Shown here one piece after another: positions 35,501 to 49,100 of a stretch of 64,000 nucleotides of DNA (positions are counted from its first letter, which is position 1; every line of letters starts with the position of its first letter). The notes below the pieces were generated by a model that was given only the letters and a program-made list of their open reading frames with translations, was not told the DNA's origin and did not search any database. Position numbers and translations under genes: made by a program. This DNA comes from Lytechinus variegatus (Eukaryota; Echinodermata; Echinoidea; Temnopleuroida; Toxopneustidae): positions 3,396,001 through 3,460,000 of the forward strand of contig NC_054757.1 of assembly GCF_018143015.1 (NCBI RefSeq). The letters are read 5' to 3'.

Positions 35501-38500
35501 GGTTCTTGGCCATCCATCTCTTACAACATGAGCACCCATAATGGTCCAAAGCTGTGCAGACAACCTTGTGACATCACCTACTCGTTTCTGCAGGCTTCTT
35601 CAGACTAACCCTGACTCGCCGTAGATGGGGTAGTATCGGCAGCGCGGAAGTCTGTGACAATGAGAATGTACATAGTAGAAAGTTTATGTTGTCCAGTGGC
35701 TCTGTTCATGTGAATGGCCTTCCTGATCCATCTTGTGTATTAATGTCATCTCTAGCTTGGATCTGGCTTTTTTCCAATTTATTGAGTGGTTCCTTTGGGC
35801 TACATGTTCAGCAATAGCCGACGGTTTACTCGGCCTCCTTCTTTCTTGATCCTGTGAAGTGTGCTTTGCTTAGAAGAGTCTCTGCTTCTTGTTTGCGTTC
35901 AGCCTTTCTTATCCCAAAGGTCCTTGCAGTTTCACTAACTTTCTACTACCAACACTCCCATTCTCACTAACTTCCGCGTTGCCGATACTACCCCATCTAC
36001 GTCCCGTCAGCGCAAGTCCGACGCCTGCAGAAAAGAGTACGTGAAAGCTCACAAGGTAAAAACCAAATTGATTGTGGAAAGATGAAAATTTGTTTGAACT
36101 GAATTCTACCCCTGGGGTCCGTTGCAGAAAGAGTTGCGTTTAAACGCAAGTCCAAAAATCAATCGCAAATCCAAAATGCACACTGTTGATTGGTTAAAAA
36201 TTAAGTTGCGCATGATTTTTAGAGTTGCGATTGATTGCAACTCTTTCTGCAACGGGCCCCTGATGAATCTCTTTATGGAAACATTTATGGTTTTCAGGGG
36301 GTATAAAAAATTCAGAAAGTATTAGGTTGAGCTTACCGGTACAACTGATACTTGAATACTCCTTCTATAATTGATAGCAGCTCTTCTAGCTACCACAGAG
36401 ACCTGCAATAAAACAAACCAGACTATAGACTCACTATGCTATATGTATATATGCAAGGGAGACAATAAACAAGATATGAATATGCAGATACTTTATGTTA
36501 ATCAGCACACAATCAAATTGATTTTTTATGTAAAATGTTTAAGTTTATTCAATAAAACACATCTGAAGTTTATATCCATCACACCATACTGTTTTGGGGC
36601 ACATGCATTAATTTAATTTGGTGATGATTGGAACAGTGATATGCACTTTTAGGAGAAATTACTAAAACTTAACCTTATTTTAACTGGGCTATTTGACGCG
36701 CCCCCCCCCCCCCCCCCCCCCCGATCTCCGTCGCTGACTGCGCGATCACCGCGAAAATTTGCACAGGCATAGAGCCGGATGTAAACTGCAAAACTGTATA
36801 GTAAAATTTTCAAAAAATTAATTGTTTATATTTTTATTAATTAATAATGCAAATAAGCATATGAAATTTGCCCAAATTTTTTATATGTTTTTGCCTTTAA
36901 CTCTATTTATATAGCTAGTAGAATGCAAATTTTTGGTGAGAATTTTTACATTTCTAACAAAAATTGCAAACATACAATCAATTTCAAATGTATTTTTTTT
37001 ATTCTTATGTATTTCTTTGGTTTTTTTTTTAAATTTTGTTTTTTATTTTTCCTCCAATGAACTTTGTCGGGATCCATTTGCGATGATAAATAGCAAAAAA
37101 AAATACATCTATTTAAACTCACAAAAGTAAAAATAATCATACATTTATGCTTTTGGGCTAAAAGCACTATTTGCATTGACTTAGTGCTCGGAATCAAGTT
37201 TTCAAGCAATTTTGGGTCTTGACATGCACCAACAAAATGTTGCCGAATTTCGTAACCGCATAACCAAATGTCGCAAAGTTAGTCTAAAAAGATGCACAAT
37301 ACTCGAAAGTAAAAAGTCGGCGAGGGGCGTGGTCAAAAAATTTCGCGCAACGGCTTAGTGAAAACATTTGCACGCAAGCTTAGTGACGATAGGGGGGGGG
37401 GTAAAATTGACACCCCCTGTCTAATAAGGGTTAAGATAGACTTTTTTTAATATTAACCAACCTGAGTAAAAAATCCTGATGCATAATCATAGTCTGGGAG
37501 AGTGATAGTTCCAGGGTTGTTATCATGAAGTTTAATGATCTCTGCTGCTTTTGCTTCTACCTCATGAAAGAAACGAGAACTCTTATAACTCTTTGTGAGA
37601 TCCACTGTAGCAGCGTTCATGTTGTCCATTTCAGTGGTGGCCACGCCTTCCTCCAGCTTAGCTTCTATAATGAGAAAGGAAGATGATTTATAATCTAGGG
37701 GTGTTTTTGCTAAGTGAAGAAGGCTCCAGTCTCTGAACCACAGTCTTTGAGACTCCCCAAAATTTATTTAAAGAACTAAATATCTTGCCTATTCAGAAAA
37801 TGACTATTCTTAATTCACTAATATTTATGTATCTAATCAAAAACAAAATGATTCCTCTAAAATTTTGCAATATATTGATATTCATTCATAATCATAATGT
37901 CAATTCCTATTCAACTCGCCAGAAAAATCAATTTCATCTTCCCAAATTACGTTTAACCTCGTCATTAATATCTCTTTCCTACGATGGTATCAAATATTGA
38001 AATAATTTACATAAATCAATCCAGGAAAGTACTACTTTATCTAGATTTAAAAAACTCTGTAAAAAACAATTACTTAATGAAATATATGCTCCTTGTTTGT
38101 ATGTATGTGTGGTCCTGTGTGTGTGTGTAAGGGTGTTTGTAGGTTGTGTATGTATGTAAGTATTTCTTGATCGATTATTTGTTAATCTATTCTGTTGACA
38201 TTGTTTTCATAATGTATTTTATATATTTTATGTAAAGGGCCAATATTCACAAGCTTCGGCTTCATTTTGGTCCTAACCATCTCATGATATATGTTTTGTG
38301 ATTGATTTTATATTGTATATTGGTGTAACAAATGAACATGAACAAATGTAACACGACCCATGGCACTTTTTCTATATCTTTTGTTGGAGCGAAGTTTTGG
38401 AATAGTTTGCCCAAGAGTATTCAAGAGAAAAGAACACGGTCTGTATTTCATAAAAATATGAAAAATCACTTGATTAATGAAGTTTGATGATTAATATGAG

Positions 38501-41500
38501 TTTGGAATAAAAAAAATCAAAGAAATTTGTTTAGTAGAGTAGATACATTGCACTTTGATCATTTTGGGGAATCATTCTTGACTAGCCCTTGTGCTAATTT
38601 TTGGTACAAAATCACCCATACCATTTATAATTTATGTTCATGCATATGATAAATTTTTATGGTGATTTGCTTCTTGTCAGGTGAAACTGCATCAAGACAA
38701 ACCACATGATGTTACTCTTTCGTATTATAGGCTGGTATCGCATGGGGTATCATATTATGCTTTTATATAGACTATGCTCATGATACGTTATAAATTGCAT
38801 TTATAGGATTCATGTTATATAAATACATTCTTGTAAATATGTATTATAAATATATTCATTCCTGTAAATATGTTAATGTTAATTAACTCAACTCAAGGTC
38901 TGGGATTCAAATCCCGCCATAGCAATCACATCCTTTGGCAAGGCATTTATCTACATTTCCACCTTGGTGTAATAAATGGGTACCCAGAAGGAAAGAATTC
39001 CTTGAATGCGGTCAAGTGCCCGATTAGGGTAACCATGCTAAAGCCAGGGTAATAGTAGGCAGCACTTAGAAATAAAGTGTTATTTTGATAATTCCATGCT
39101 GATTGTGAATATTGACACCTAATTCCATGCTGATTGTGAATATCGACACCTAATTCCATGCTGATTGTGAATATCGACACCTAATTCCATGCTGATTGTG
39201 AATATCGACACCTAATTCCATGCTGATTGTGAATATCGACACCTAATTCCATGCTGATTGTGAATATCGACACCTAATTCCATGCTGATTGTGAATATCG
39301 ACACCTAACTCCATGCTGATTGTGAATATCGACACCTAATTCCATGCTGATTGTGAATATCGACGCCTAACTCCATGCTGATTGTGAATATCGACGCCTA
39401 ACTCCATGCTGATTGTGAATATCGACGCCTAATTCCATGCTGATTGTGAATATCGACGCCTAATTCCATGCTGATTGTGAATATCGACGCCTAATTCCAT
39501 GCTGATTGTGAATATCAACGCCTAATTCCATGCTGATTGTGAATATCGACGCCTAATTCCATGCTGATTGTGAATATTGACGCCTAATTCCATGCTGATT
39601 GTGAATATCGATGCCTAATTCCATGCTGATTGTGAATATCGACGCCTAATTCCATGCTGATTGTGAATAACGACGCCTAATTCCATGCTGATTGTGAATA
39701 TCGACGCCTAATTCCATGCTGATTGTGAATATCGACGCCTAATTCCATGCTGATTGTGAATATCGACGCCTAACTCCATGCTGATTGTGAATATCGACAT
39801 CTTATTCCATGCTGATTGTGAATATCGACACCTAATTCCATGCTGATTGTGAATATCAACACCTAATTCCATGCTGATTGTGAATATCGACACCTAATTC
39901 CATGCTGATTGTGAATATCGACGCCTAACTCCATGCTGATTGTGAATATCGACACATAATTCCATGCCGATTGTGAATATCGACACCTAATTCCATGCTG
40001 ATTGTGAATATCGACACCTAATTCCATGCCGATTGTGAATATCGACACCTAATTCCATGCTGATTGTGAATATCGACACCTAATTCCATGCTGATTGTAA
40101 ATATCAACGCCTAATTCCATGCTGATTGTGAATATCGACACCTAATTCCATGCTGATTGTGAATATCGACACCTAATTCCATGCTGATTGTGAATATCGA
40201 CACATAATTCCATGCTGATTGTGAATATTGACGCCTAATTCCATGCTGATTGTGAATATTGACGCGTAATTCCATGCTGACACCTAATTCCATGCTGATT
40301 GTGAATATCGACACATAATTCCATGCTGATTGTGAATATTGACGCCTAATTCCATGCTGATTGTGAATATTGACGCCTAATTCCATGCTGATTGTGAATA
40401 TCGACGCCTCATTCCATGCTGATTGTGAATATTGACGCCTAATTCCATGCTGATTGTGAATATCGACGCCTAATTCCATGCTGATTGTGAATATCGACGC
40501 CTCATTCCATGCTGATTGTGAATATTGACACCTAATTCCATGCTGATTGTAAATATCAACGCCTAATTCCATGCTGATTGTGAATATCGACACCTAATTT
40601 CATGCTGATTGTGAATATCAACGCCTAATTCCATGCTGATTGTGAATATTGACACCTAATTCCATGCTGATTGTGAATATTGACACCTAATTCCATGCTG
40701 ATTGTAAATATCAACGCCTAATTCCATGCTGATTGTGAATATCGACACCTAATTCCATGCTGATTGTAAATATCAACGCCTAATTCCATGCTGATTGTGA
40801 ATATCGACACATAATTCCATGCTGATTGTGAATATCGACACATAATTCCATGCTGATTGTGAATATCGACACCTAATTCCATGCTGATTGTGAATATTGA
40901 CGCCTAATTCCATGCTGACACCTAATTCCATGCTGATTGTGAATATCGACACATAATTCCATGCTGATTGTGAATATTGACGCCTAATTCCATGCTGATT
41001 GTGAATATTGACGCCTAATTCCATGCTGATTGTGAATATCGACGCCTCATTCCATGCTGATTGTGAATATTGACGCCTAATTCCATGCTGATTGTGAATA
41101 TCGACGCCTAATTCCATGCTGATTGTGAATATCGACGCCTCATTCCATGCTGATTGTGAATATTGACACCTAATTCCATGCTGATTGTAAATATCAACGC
41201 CTAATTCCATGCTGATTGTGAATATCGACACCTAATTTCATGCTGATTGTGAATATCAACGCCTAATTCCATGCTGATTGTGAATATTGACACCTAATTC
41301 CATGCTGATTGTGAATATTGACACCTAATTCCATGCTGATTGTAAATATCAACGCCTAATTCCATGCTGATTGTGAATATCGACACCTAATTCCATGCTG
41401 ATTGTAAATATCAACGCCTAATTCCATGCTGATTGTGAATATCGACACATAATTCCATGCTGATTGTGAATATCGACACATAATTCCATGCTGATTGTGA

Positions 41501-44500
41501 ATATCGACACCTAATTCCATGCTGATTGTGAATATCGACACCTAATTCCATGCTGATTGTGAATATCGACACCTAATTCCATGCTGATTGTGAATATTGA
41601 CGCCTAATTCCATGCTGATTGTGAATATCGATGCCTAATTCCATGCTGATTGTGAATATCGACACCTAATTCCATGCTGATTGTAAATATCGACGCCTAA
41701 CTCCATGCTGATTGTGAATATCGACACCTACTTCCATGCTGATTGTGAATATCGACACCTAATTCCATGCTGATTGTGAATATCGACATCTTATTCCATG
41801 CTGATTGTGAATATCGACACCTACTTAAATGCTGATTGTGAATATCGACACCTAATTCCATGCTGATTGTGAATATCGACATCTTATTCCATGCTGATTG
41901 TGAATATCGACACCTACTTCCATGCTGATTGTGAATATCGACACCTAATTCCATGCTGATTGTGAATATCGACACCTAATTCCATGCTGATTGTGAATAT
42001 TGACGCCTAATTCCATGCAGATTGTGAATATCGACGCCTAATTCCATGCTGATTGTGAATATCGACGCCTAATTCCATGCTGATTGTGAATATCGATGCC
42101 TAATTCCATGCTGATTGTGAATATTGACGCCTAATTCCATGCTGATTGTGAATATCGATGCCTAATTCCATGCTGATTGTGAATATCGACGCCTAATTCC
42201 ATGCTGATTGTGAATATTGACGCCTAATTCCATGCAGATTGTGAATATCGACGCCTAATTCCATGCAGATTGTGAATATCGACGCCTAATTCCATGCTGA
42301 TTGTGAACATCGACGCCTAATTCCATGCTGATTGTGAATATCGACGCCTAATTGCATGCTGATTGTGAATATCGACGCCTAATTCCATGCTGATTGTGAA
42401 TATCGACGCCTAATTCCATGCTGATTGTGAACATCGACGCCTAATTCCATGCTGATTGTGAATATCGACGCCTAATTCCATGCTGATTGTGAACATCGAC
42501 GCCTAATTCCATGCTGATTGTGAATATCGACGCCTAATTCCATGCTGATTGTGAATATCGACGCCTAATTCCATGCTGATTGTGAATATCGACCCCTAAT
42601 TCCATGCTGATTGTGAATATCGACGCCTAATTCCATGCTGATTGTGAATATCGACGCCTAATTCCATGCTGATTGTGAATATCGACGCCTAATTCCATGC
42701 AGATTGTGAATATCGACGCCTAATTCCATGCTGATTGTGAATATCGACGCCTAATTCCATGCTGATTGTGAATATCGACGCCTAATTCCATGCTGATTGT
42801 GAATATCGACCCCTAATTCCATGCTGATTGTGAATATCGACGCCTAATTCCATGCTGATTGTGAATATCGACGCCTAATTCCATGCTGATTGTGAATATC
42901 GACGCCTAATTCCATGCTGATTGTGAATATTGACGCCTAATTCCATGCTGATTGTGAATATCGACGCCTAATTCCATGCTGATTGTGAATATCGACACCT
43001 AATTCCATGCTGATTGTGAATATCGACCCCTAATTCCGTGCTGATTGTGAATATCAACGCCTAATTCCATGCTGATTGTGAATATCGACGCCTAATTCCA
43101 TGCTGATTGTGAATATTGACGCCTAATTCCATGCTGATTGTGAATATCGACCCCTAATTCCATGCTGATTGTGAATATCAACGCCTAATTCCATGCTGAT
43201 TGTGAATATCAACGCCATAATGTTTCAACAAGAAGGAAATCCATCTATCATCATTAAGCACTCGTTTGACCCATGGTGGATTTTATTTTTCAGACAAATT
43301 GTCTGTCATAATGATTAAGTTATGTCTTTCATGTATATTCTATCTAGGTGTTCATGAGCCATAACAGTTATTACCCTTGAACTTTAAAGAAGAGGCACCA
43401 TTGACATTTCTGAAAATACTATTGTAAGTATATTGGTTAACCCATTGCACATCTGTAAGAGGTATACATCAGAGTTGTGGAAGCATTGGCATAACAATTT
43501 AATGGCAGAGTCCTGAGTCGTAATCTACTAAAATAGTTACGTATATTTGTCTTTCTTTATTAAAACAAGTTACTCATATTGCGATTGTAAATATTTCCAT
43601 TGTACTTTTTATACAAATTTTGTTTGGAACTCACCGAGTTTGACGGATGAATGACTGTCGGGGTCTCGTTCTATTGAGGGCGCTGTGCTTGAGTTCTTGA
43701 TAATCACATCAAGAAAGAAATCAGGTGGATTATTGTGGGCTTCACATTCCAAACCTGAAAAAAAGTGAAGAAAGGAAGTAATTGTATCTCAAATCACAAC
43801 AATTACTTGGGGGTGTTTAATTGCCAGCTGAACCCTGCCCTGACAATTTCAATGATATTCTTTTGATTTGCTGAGAAGCATTATTAAAATGATAAATGAA
43901 AGAGAAAATGAATTAGAAAATGAAAATGAATAGAATATTTCACATTTCTTATAACAAAATACAAAAGAAATAGTGAGTGAGGTCATCACTCCCCTCATTT
44001 ACGTACCAACCAGGATGTGCATATAACTGTTTTGTGAAATTAAGCAAAACTTTAAAATGTCATAACTTTCTTATTTTACATCCGAATTTGATCAAATTTT
44101 CAGTGTTATGCTTGTTGGATTTATCTCTTTTTATTCACATCAACTTTTTGTCGGGGTGGACTTATCCTTCAATAATAGCTCTTAGAATTCTGAGAACTTG
44201 TTGTTATTATGAGATAGGGAAAATCCTTTTGCAATGCCTGAATGGCATAAGTTGAGGACCATATCTGACCCTGAAATTTTGACTAATGATAAATTGATGT
44301 GAAAGCTTTTTTATAAAATCACACACCCCAAGACATCCCCTAATCTCCCATTCATGATATTAACCCTATCTAGGCCGGGGGGGGCCTCGGAGGCCCCCCC
44401 CCTCAACAAATTGTGCGATATTTTCACCGCGCAAAATTTTTTGACCGCGCCGCTCGCTGACTTTTTACTTTCAAGTCTTGCGCAACTTTTGAGACCAATT

Positions 44501-46117
44501 TTGCGTCACCCGGGTACGTGGTTCCGAAATTACGCAACATTATGTAAGTGCATGTCAGACCAAAAATTGCTCAAAAACGTGATTTCGTGTACAAAGTCAA
44601 TGCAAATTGTGTTTTCAACCAAAATTCATAAATGCATGATTATTTTTAGTTTTGCTGGTCTAAATGTAATTATTTTATGCTTTTTATGATCACAGAAGAG
44701 TCCCCAACAAATTTAATTGAAAAAACAATGAAAAACAAAAGGTCAAAAAAACAGAGAAATACATAAGAAATTGCAAAAAACAATATAATACATAAGAAAA
44801 TGATTTGATATCGCAATTTTTTTCATGTACACTTGCTAAGAACAGCACAAAGAGTTTCTATACCAAGAATTAGTACATTTGCAGCTTTATTAAGGGAGTT
44901 AGAGGAAAAAGTATGATTTCGCATACTAATTACGCATAAATTAGCATAATCACGTAATAGCAATTCGCATGAAATAAATTACTATACGATCTTGTAGATT
45001 ATGTCCCAGGCAACCGCGTGCCAATTTTCGGCGCGATCGCGCGGTCGACGGCCGAGATCTTAGGGGGGGCCTGGGAGGCCCCCCCCCCCCGGCCATATGA
45101 ACTCCCAAAATACCCCGGCCTAGATAGGGTTAAAGGACACGTCCACCCCAACAAAAGTTTGGTTTGAATAAAAAGAGATACATCGCTTGATTCCTCCAGG
45201 AACATCTATATGTGGAACTAGCATTGCATAAAACTATAGGATTCAGCCAAGTTGGTCCCTATTGTCAAATCTGTAAAAAATGAAATATTGTGTATTCTAT
45301 TTTTATTCAAATCAACATTTTTCTGGGATGGACTTGACGTTTAACACAATACAAAGAAACCCCCTTTTTTACTTATTTGTGACTTTATGATAAAGGTCGA
45401 GATGAAAGAAAGAATGATTACCGATAGAAGAAAAGTAGTCAATAGAATCATCAGCTGAACCATGGTACACAGTCTCTCCCTTTGATAAGAGATGAAGCGT
45501 GTCAAAGAGTTGAAATATAGTGAACCTCGGCTGATGAATGGAGAAGATGATAGCACGCCCTCGTTTGGATAGTCTAATAGATATCAAAATAAGAGATAGC
45601 ATAATTATTCCTCATCCTCCTACTTGTCATTATCATCCTCACCATCATCACAATCCTCAGCTTCATTATTATTTTCTCATCATAATCACCATCATCATCA
45701 TCGTCATCCTCTTCTCCTTCATGATTATCATAACCACCATCATCATAATTATCATCATCATCATCACCATCATCATTATCATCATCATCACATCATCATC
45801 CATCATCATCATCATCACTATCATAACCATCATCACCATCATCATCGATCATCATCATCACCATCATCATCATCACTATCACCATCATCATCATCATCAT
45901 CATCATCCTCCTCTTCTTCTTAATCATGGTGATTATCACCACCATCATCATTATCATCATCATCATCATCATCACCATCATCACCATCATTATCCTCATC
46001 ATCATCCTCATCATCAAAACTGTCATCACTATTATCATCACCATCATCACAATTATCATCATCATCATCATCATCACCATAATTATCATCATCATCATCA
46101 TCATCACTATTATCATC

Positions 46118-46149
<32 letters not shown>

Positions 46150-49100
46150 CACCATCATCATGCTTCTTGTCTTCTCCCCCTCATCATCATAATAAAAGAG
46201 TTTACATACACAGCAAGTCGGCTCATGACAGTGTAAGCAGTGTTTGCATCCAGTCCAGTTGTTGGTTCATCTAAGAACAGAACAGTTGGTCCAATAACGA
46301 GCTCCATCCCAATGTTGGTCCGTTTCCGCTCTCCCCCGGACACGCCACGTATGAACATGGTCCCAACCTACATGTACAACACAACAACCAAATCAAGTGT
46401 TAGTGAATAACTACATACATGTATGCAGTTCACATTTCTTCAAATATAATTTTGAATTATTATAGAAATATGATTGCCTTTGGAGAAATAAGGTTCAGGT
46501 TGTATTCTGCTTCCTAGTGTCATGTCATGGGTGAAATTTTGTCAGCTTTGAATTATTTATTTGATACACCATGTATCCTCTCTTCACTTGTATTTCCTTT
46601 CCTTCCCTGTTTTTTCTTCCTTTCTCATCTTCCCTCTTCTGTTATATCTCCTCTATCTTGCATGGGTGTTGATTGGTGTTCCTGGTGGAGGGGGGGAGAT
46701 GACTGACACAAATTTTGTTCTTTCTGACGTATCTTTTTTAGAGGGGGCAGTAGCATTGATAGCAATTAAACAAAATCAACAAAGTCCAGACATGGTATAG
46801 GCCTAAACAGCAAATCTATTTTTTTATTTAAAAATATATCCATAAACTGTCTATTAGATATTTTAAACACTTTAAGATTTTGTTGCTCATTCCCATACAT
46901 CCCAAATATGTCAACTAATGTCCACTCCTTCAAATTATTTTTATAAATTGCCTTTAAATACAGTCACAAGATGATTCTGTTGTTTAGATAAGCAGAGATT
47001 CTGAAACTTCAATGTTGAGGTAAGGAGCATCAAAATTATTGGACTCTATCTTCCTCCATCTCCTTCCTCCATGCCCACTCCCTTTCTTCCCCTCCCTCCA
47101 TTCCTTCCTCCCCTCTCCCCTCCCACTACCTCATTTCATCCAATCCCTCCCTCCTATTCTCCTCCCTTCCTTCCCCTCCATCTCCTCCCTCCCTCTATCC
47201 CTTCCCTCTCTCTCTCTCCTCCCCCTCTACCTCCGTCCATCCATCCCCTCCCTCCCTCTATCCTTTCCTCCCTCCATCACCTCCCTCTATTCCTCCACCT
47301 CCCTTTCTCCATCCCTTCCCTCTACCTCCATCCCTCCATCCCCTCCCTCTATCTCTTACCTCTCCTTCCTCCTTCCCCTCCCTCCCTCCCCCAACCCCCT
47401 CCATCCCTTCCCTCTCCCTCCATCCCTTTCCTCTCCTTCCCTCCACCTCCCTCCTCTCCTTCCCTCTCCCTCCCTCTATCCTTCCCTCTCCCTCCCTCTA
47501 TCCCTTCCCTCTCCCTCCCTCCACCTCCCTCCTTCTATCCCTTCCCTCTCCCTCCCTCCATCCCCTCCCTCTATCCCTTCCCTCCACCTCTATCCCTACA
47601 CCCCTTCCTCCCTCTATCTCTTCCGTCCCTCCATCCCCTCCCTCCCTCCCTCTATCCCTTCCCTCTACCTCCATCCCTACACCCCTCCCTCCCTCTATCC
47701 CTTTCCTCCACCTCCATCCCTCCATCCCCTCCCTCCCTCTATCCCTTTCCTCCACCTCCATCCCTACACCCCTCCCTCCCTCTATCTCTTCCGTCCCTCC
47801 ATCCCCTCCCTCTATCCCTTCCCTCCACCTCCATCCTACACCCCTCCCTCCCTCTATCTCTTCCGTCCCTCCATCCCCTCCCTCCCTCTATCCCTTCCCT
47901 CCACCTCCATCCCTACACCCCTCCCTCTATCCCTTTCCTCCACCTCCATCCCTACACCCCTCCCTCCATCTCTTCCGTCCCTCTATCTCTTCCGTCCCTC
48001 TATCCCTTCCCTCCATCCCCTCCCTCCCTCTATCCCTTCCCTCCACCTCCATCCCTACACCCCTCCCTCCCTCTATCTCTTCCATCCTCTATCTCTTCCG
48101 TCCCTCCATCCCTTCCCTCCATCCGCTCCCTCCCTCTCCCTTTCCTCCACCTCTATCCTACACCACCCCTCCCTCCTCTATCTCTTCCGTCCCTCTATCT
48201 CTTCCGTCCCTCTATCCCTTCCCTCCATCCCCTCCCTCCCTCTATCCCTCCCTCCACCTCCATCCCTACACCCATCCCTCCCTCTATCTCTTCCGTCCCT
48301 CTATCTCTTCCCTCCATCCCCTCCCTCCCTCTATTCCTTCCCTCCACCTCCATCCCTACACCCCTCCCTCCCTCTATCTCTTCCCTCCATCCCTCTATCC
48401 CTTTCCTCCACCTCCATCCCTACACCCCTCCCTCCCTCTATCTCTTCTGCCCCTCTATCTCTTCCGTCCCTCTATCCCTTCCCTCCATCCCCTCCCTCCC
48501 TCTATCCCTTCCCTCCCTCCCTCTATCCCTTTCCTCCACCTCCATCCCTATACCCCTCCCTCCCTCCCTCTCTCTTCCGTCCCTCTATCTCTTCCGTCCC
48601 TCTATCCCTTCCCTCCATCCCCTCCCTCTATCCCTTCCTCCACCTCCATCCCTACACCCTCCCTCCCTCTATCTCTTCCGTCCCTCTATCCCTTCCCTCC
48701 ATCCCCTCCCTCCCTCTATCCCTTCCCTCCACCTCCATCCCTCCATCCCCTCCCTCCCTCTATCCCTTCCCTCCATCCCCTCCCTCCCTCTATCCCTTTC
48801 CTCCACCTCCATCCCTACACCCCTCCCTCCCTCTATCCCTTCCCTCCATCCCTCTATCCCTTTCCTCCACCTCCATCCCTACACCCCTCCCTCTCTCTAT
48901 CTCTTCCCTCCCTCCCTCTATCCCTTTCCTCCACCTCCATCCCTATACCCCTCCCTCCCTCTATCTCTTCCGTCCCTCTATCTCTTCCGTCCCTCTATCC
49001 CTTCCCTCCATCCCCTCCCTCTATCCCTTCCCTCCACCTCCATCCCTACACCCCCCTCCCTCTATCTCTTCCGTCCCTCTATCCCTTCCCTCCATCCCCT

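Noticed and set aside
39708..41975. Minus-strand frames repeating [18 protein letters not shown]
   Set aside because: The 31-bp satellite unit read in all three frames in turn; interrupted by stops wherever a variant unit occurs, and located inside an intron.
45574..46209. Donor gtgtat at 46211 for ABCG2-like exon 4
   Set aside because: It breaks the reading frame into exon 5; gtatgt two bases further gives the right phase and the expected SRLAVLSKRGR alignment.
45538..46236. Open frame with long His/Ile runs on the plus strand
   Set aside because: Translation of the (TCA)n microsatellite in an ABCG2-like intron, flanked by antisense coding exons.
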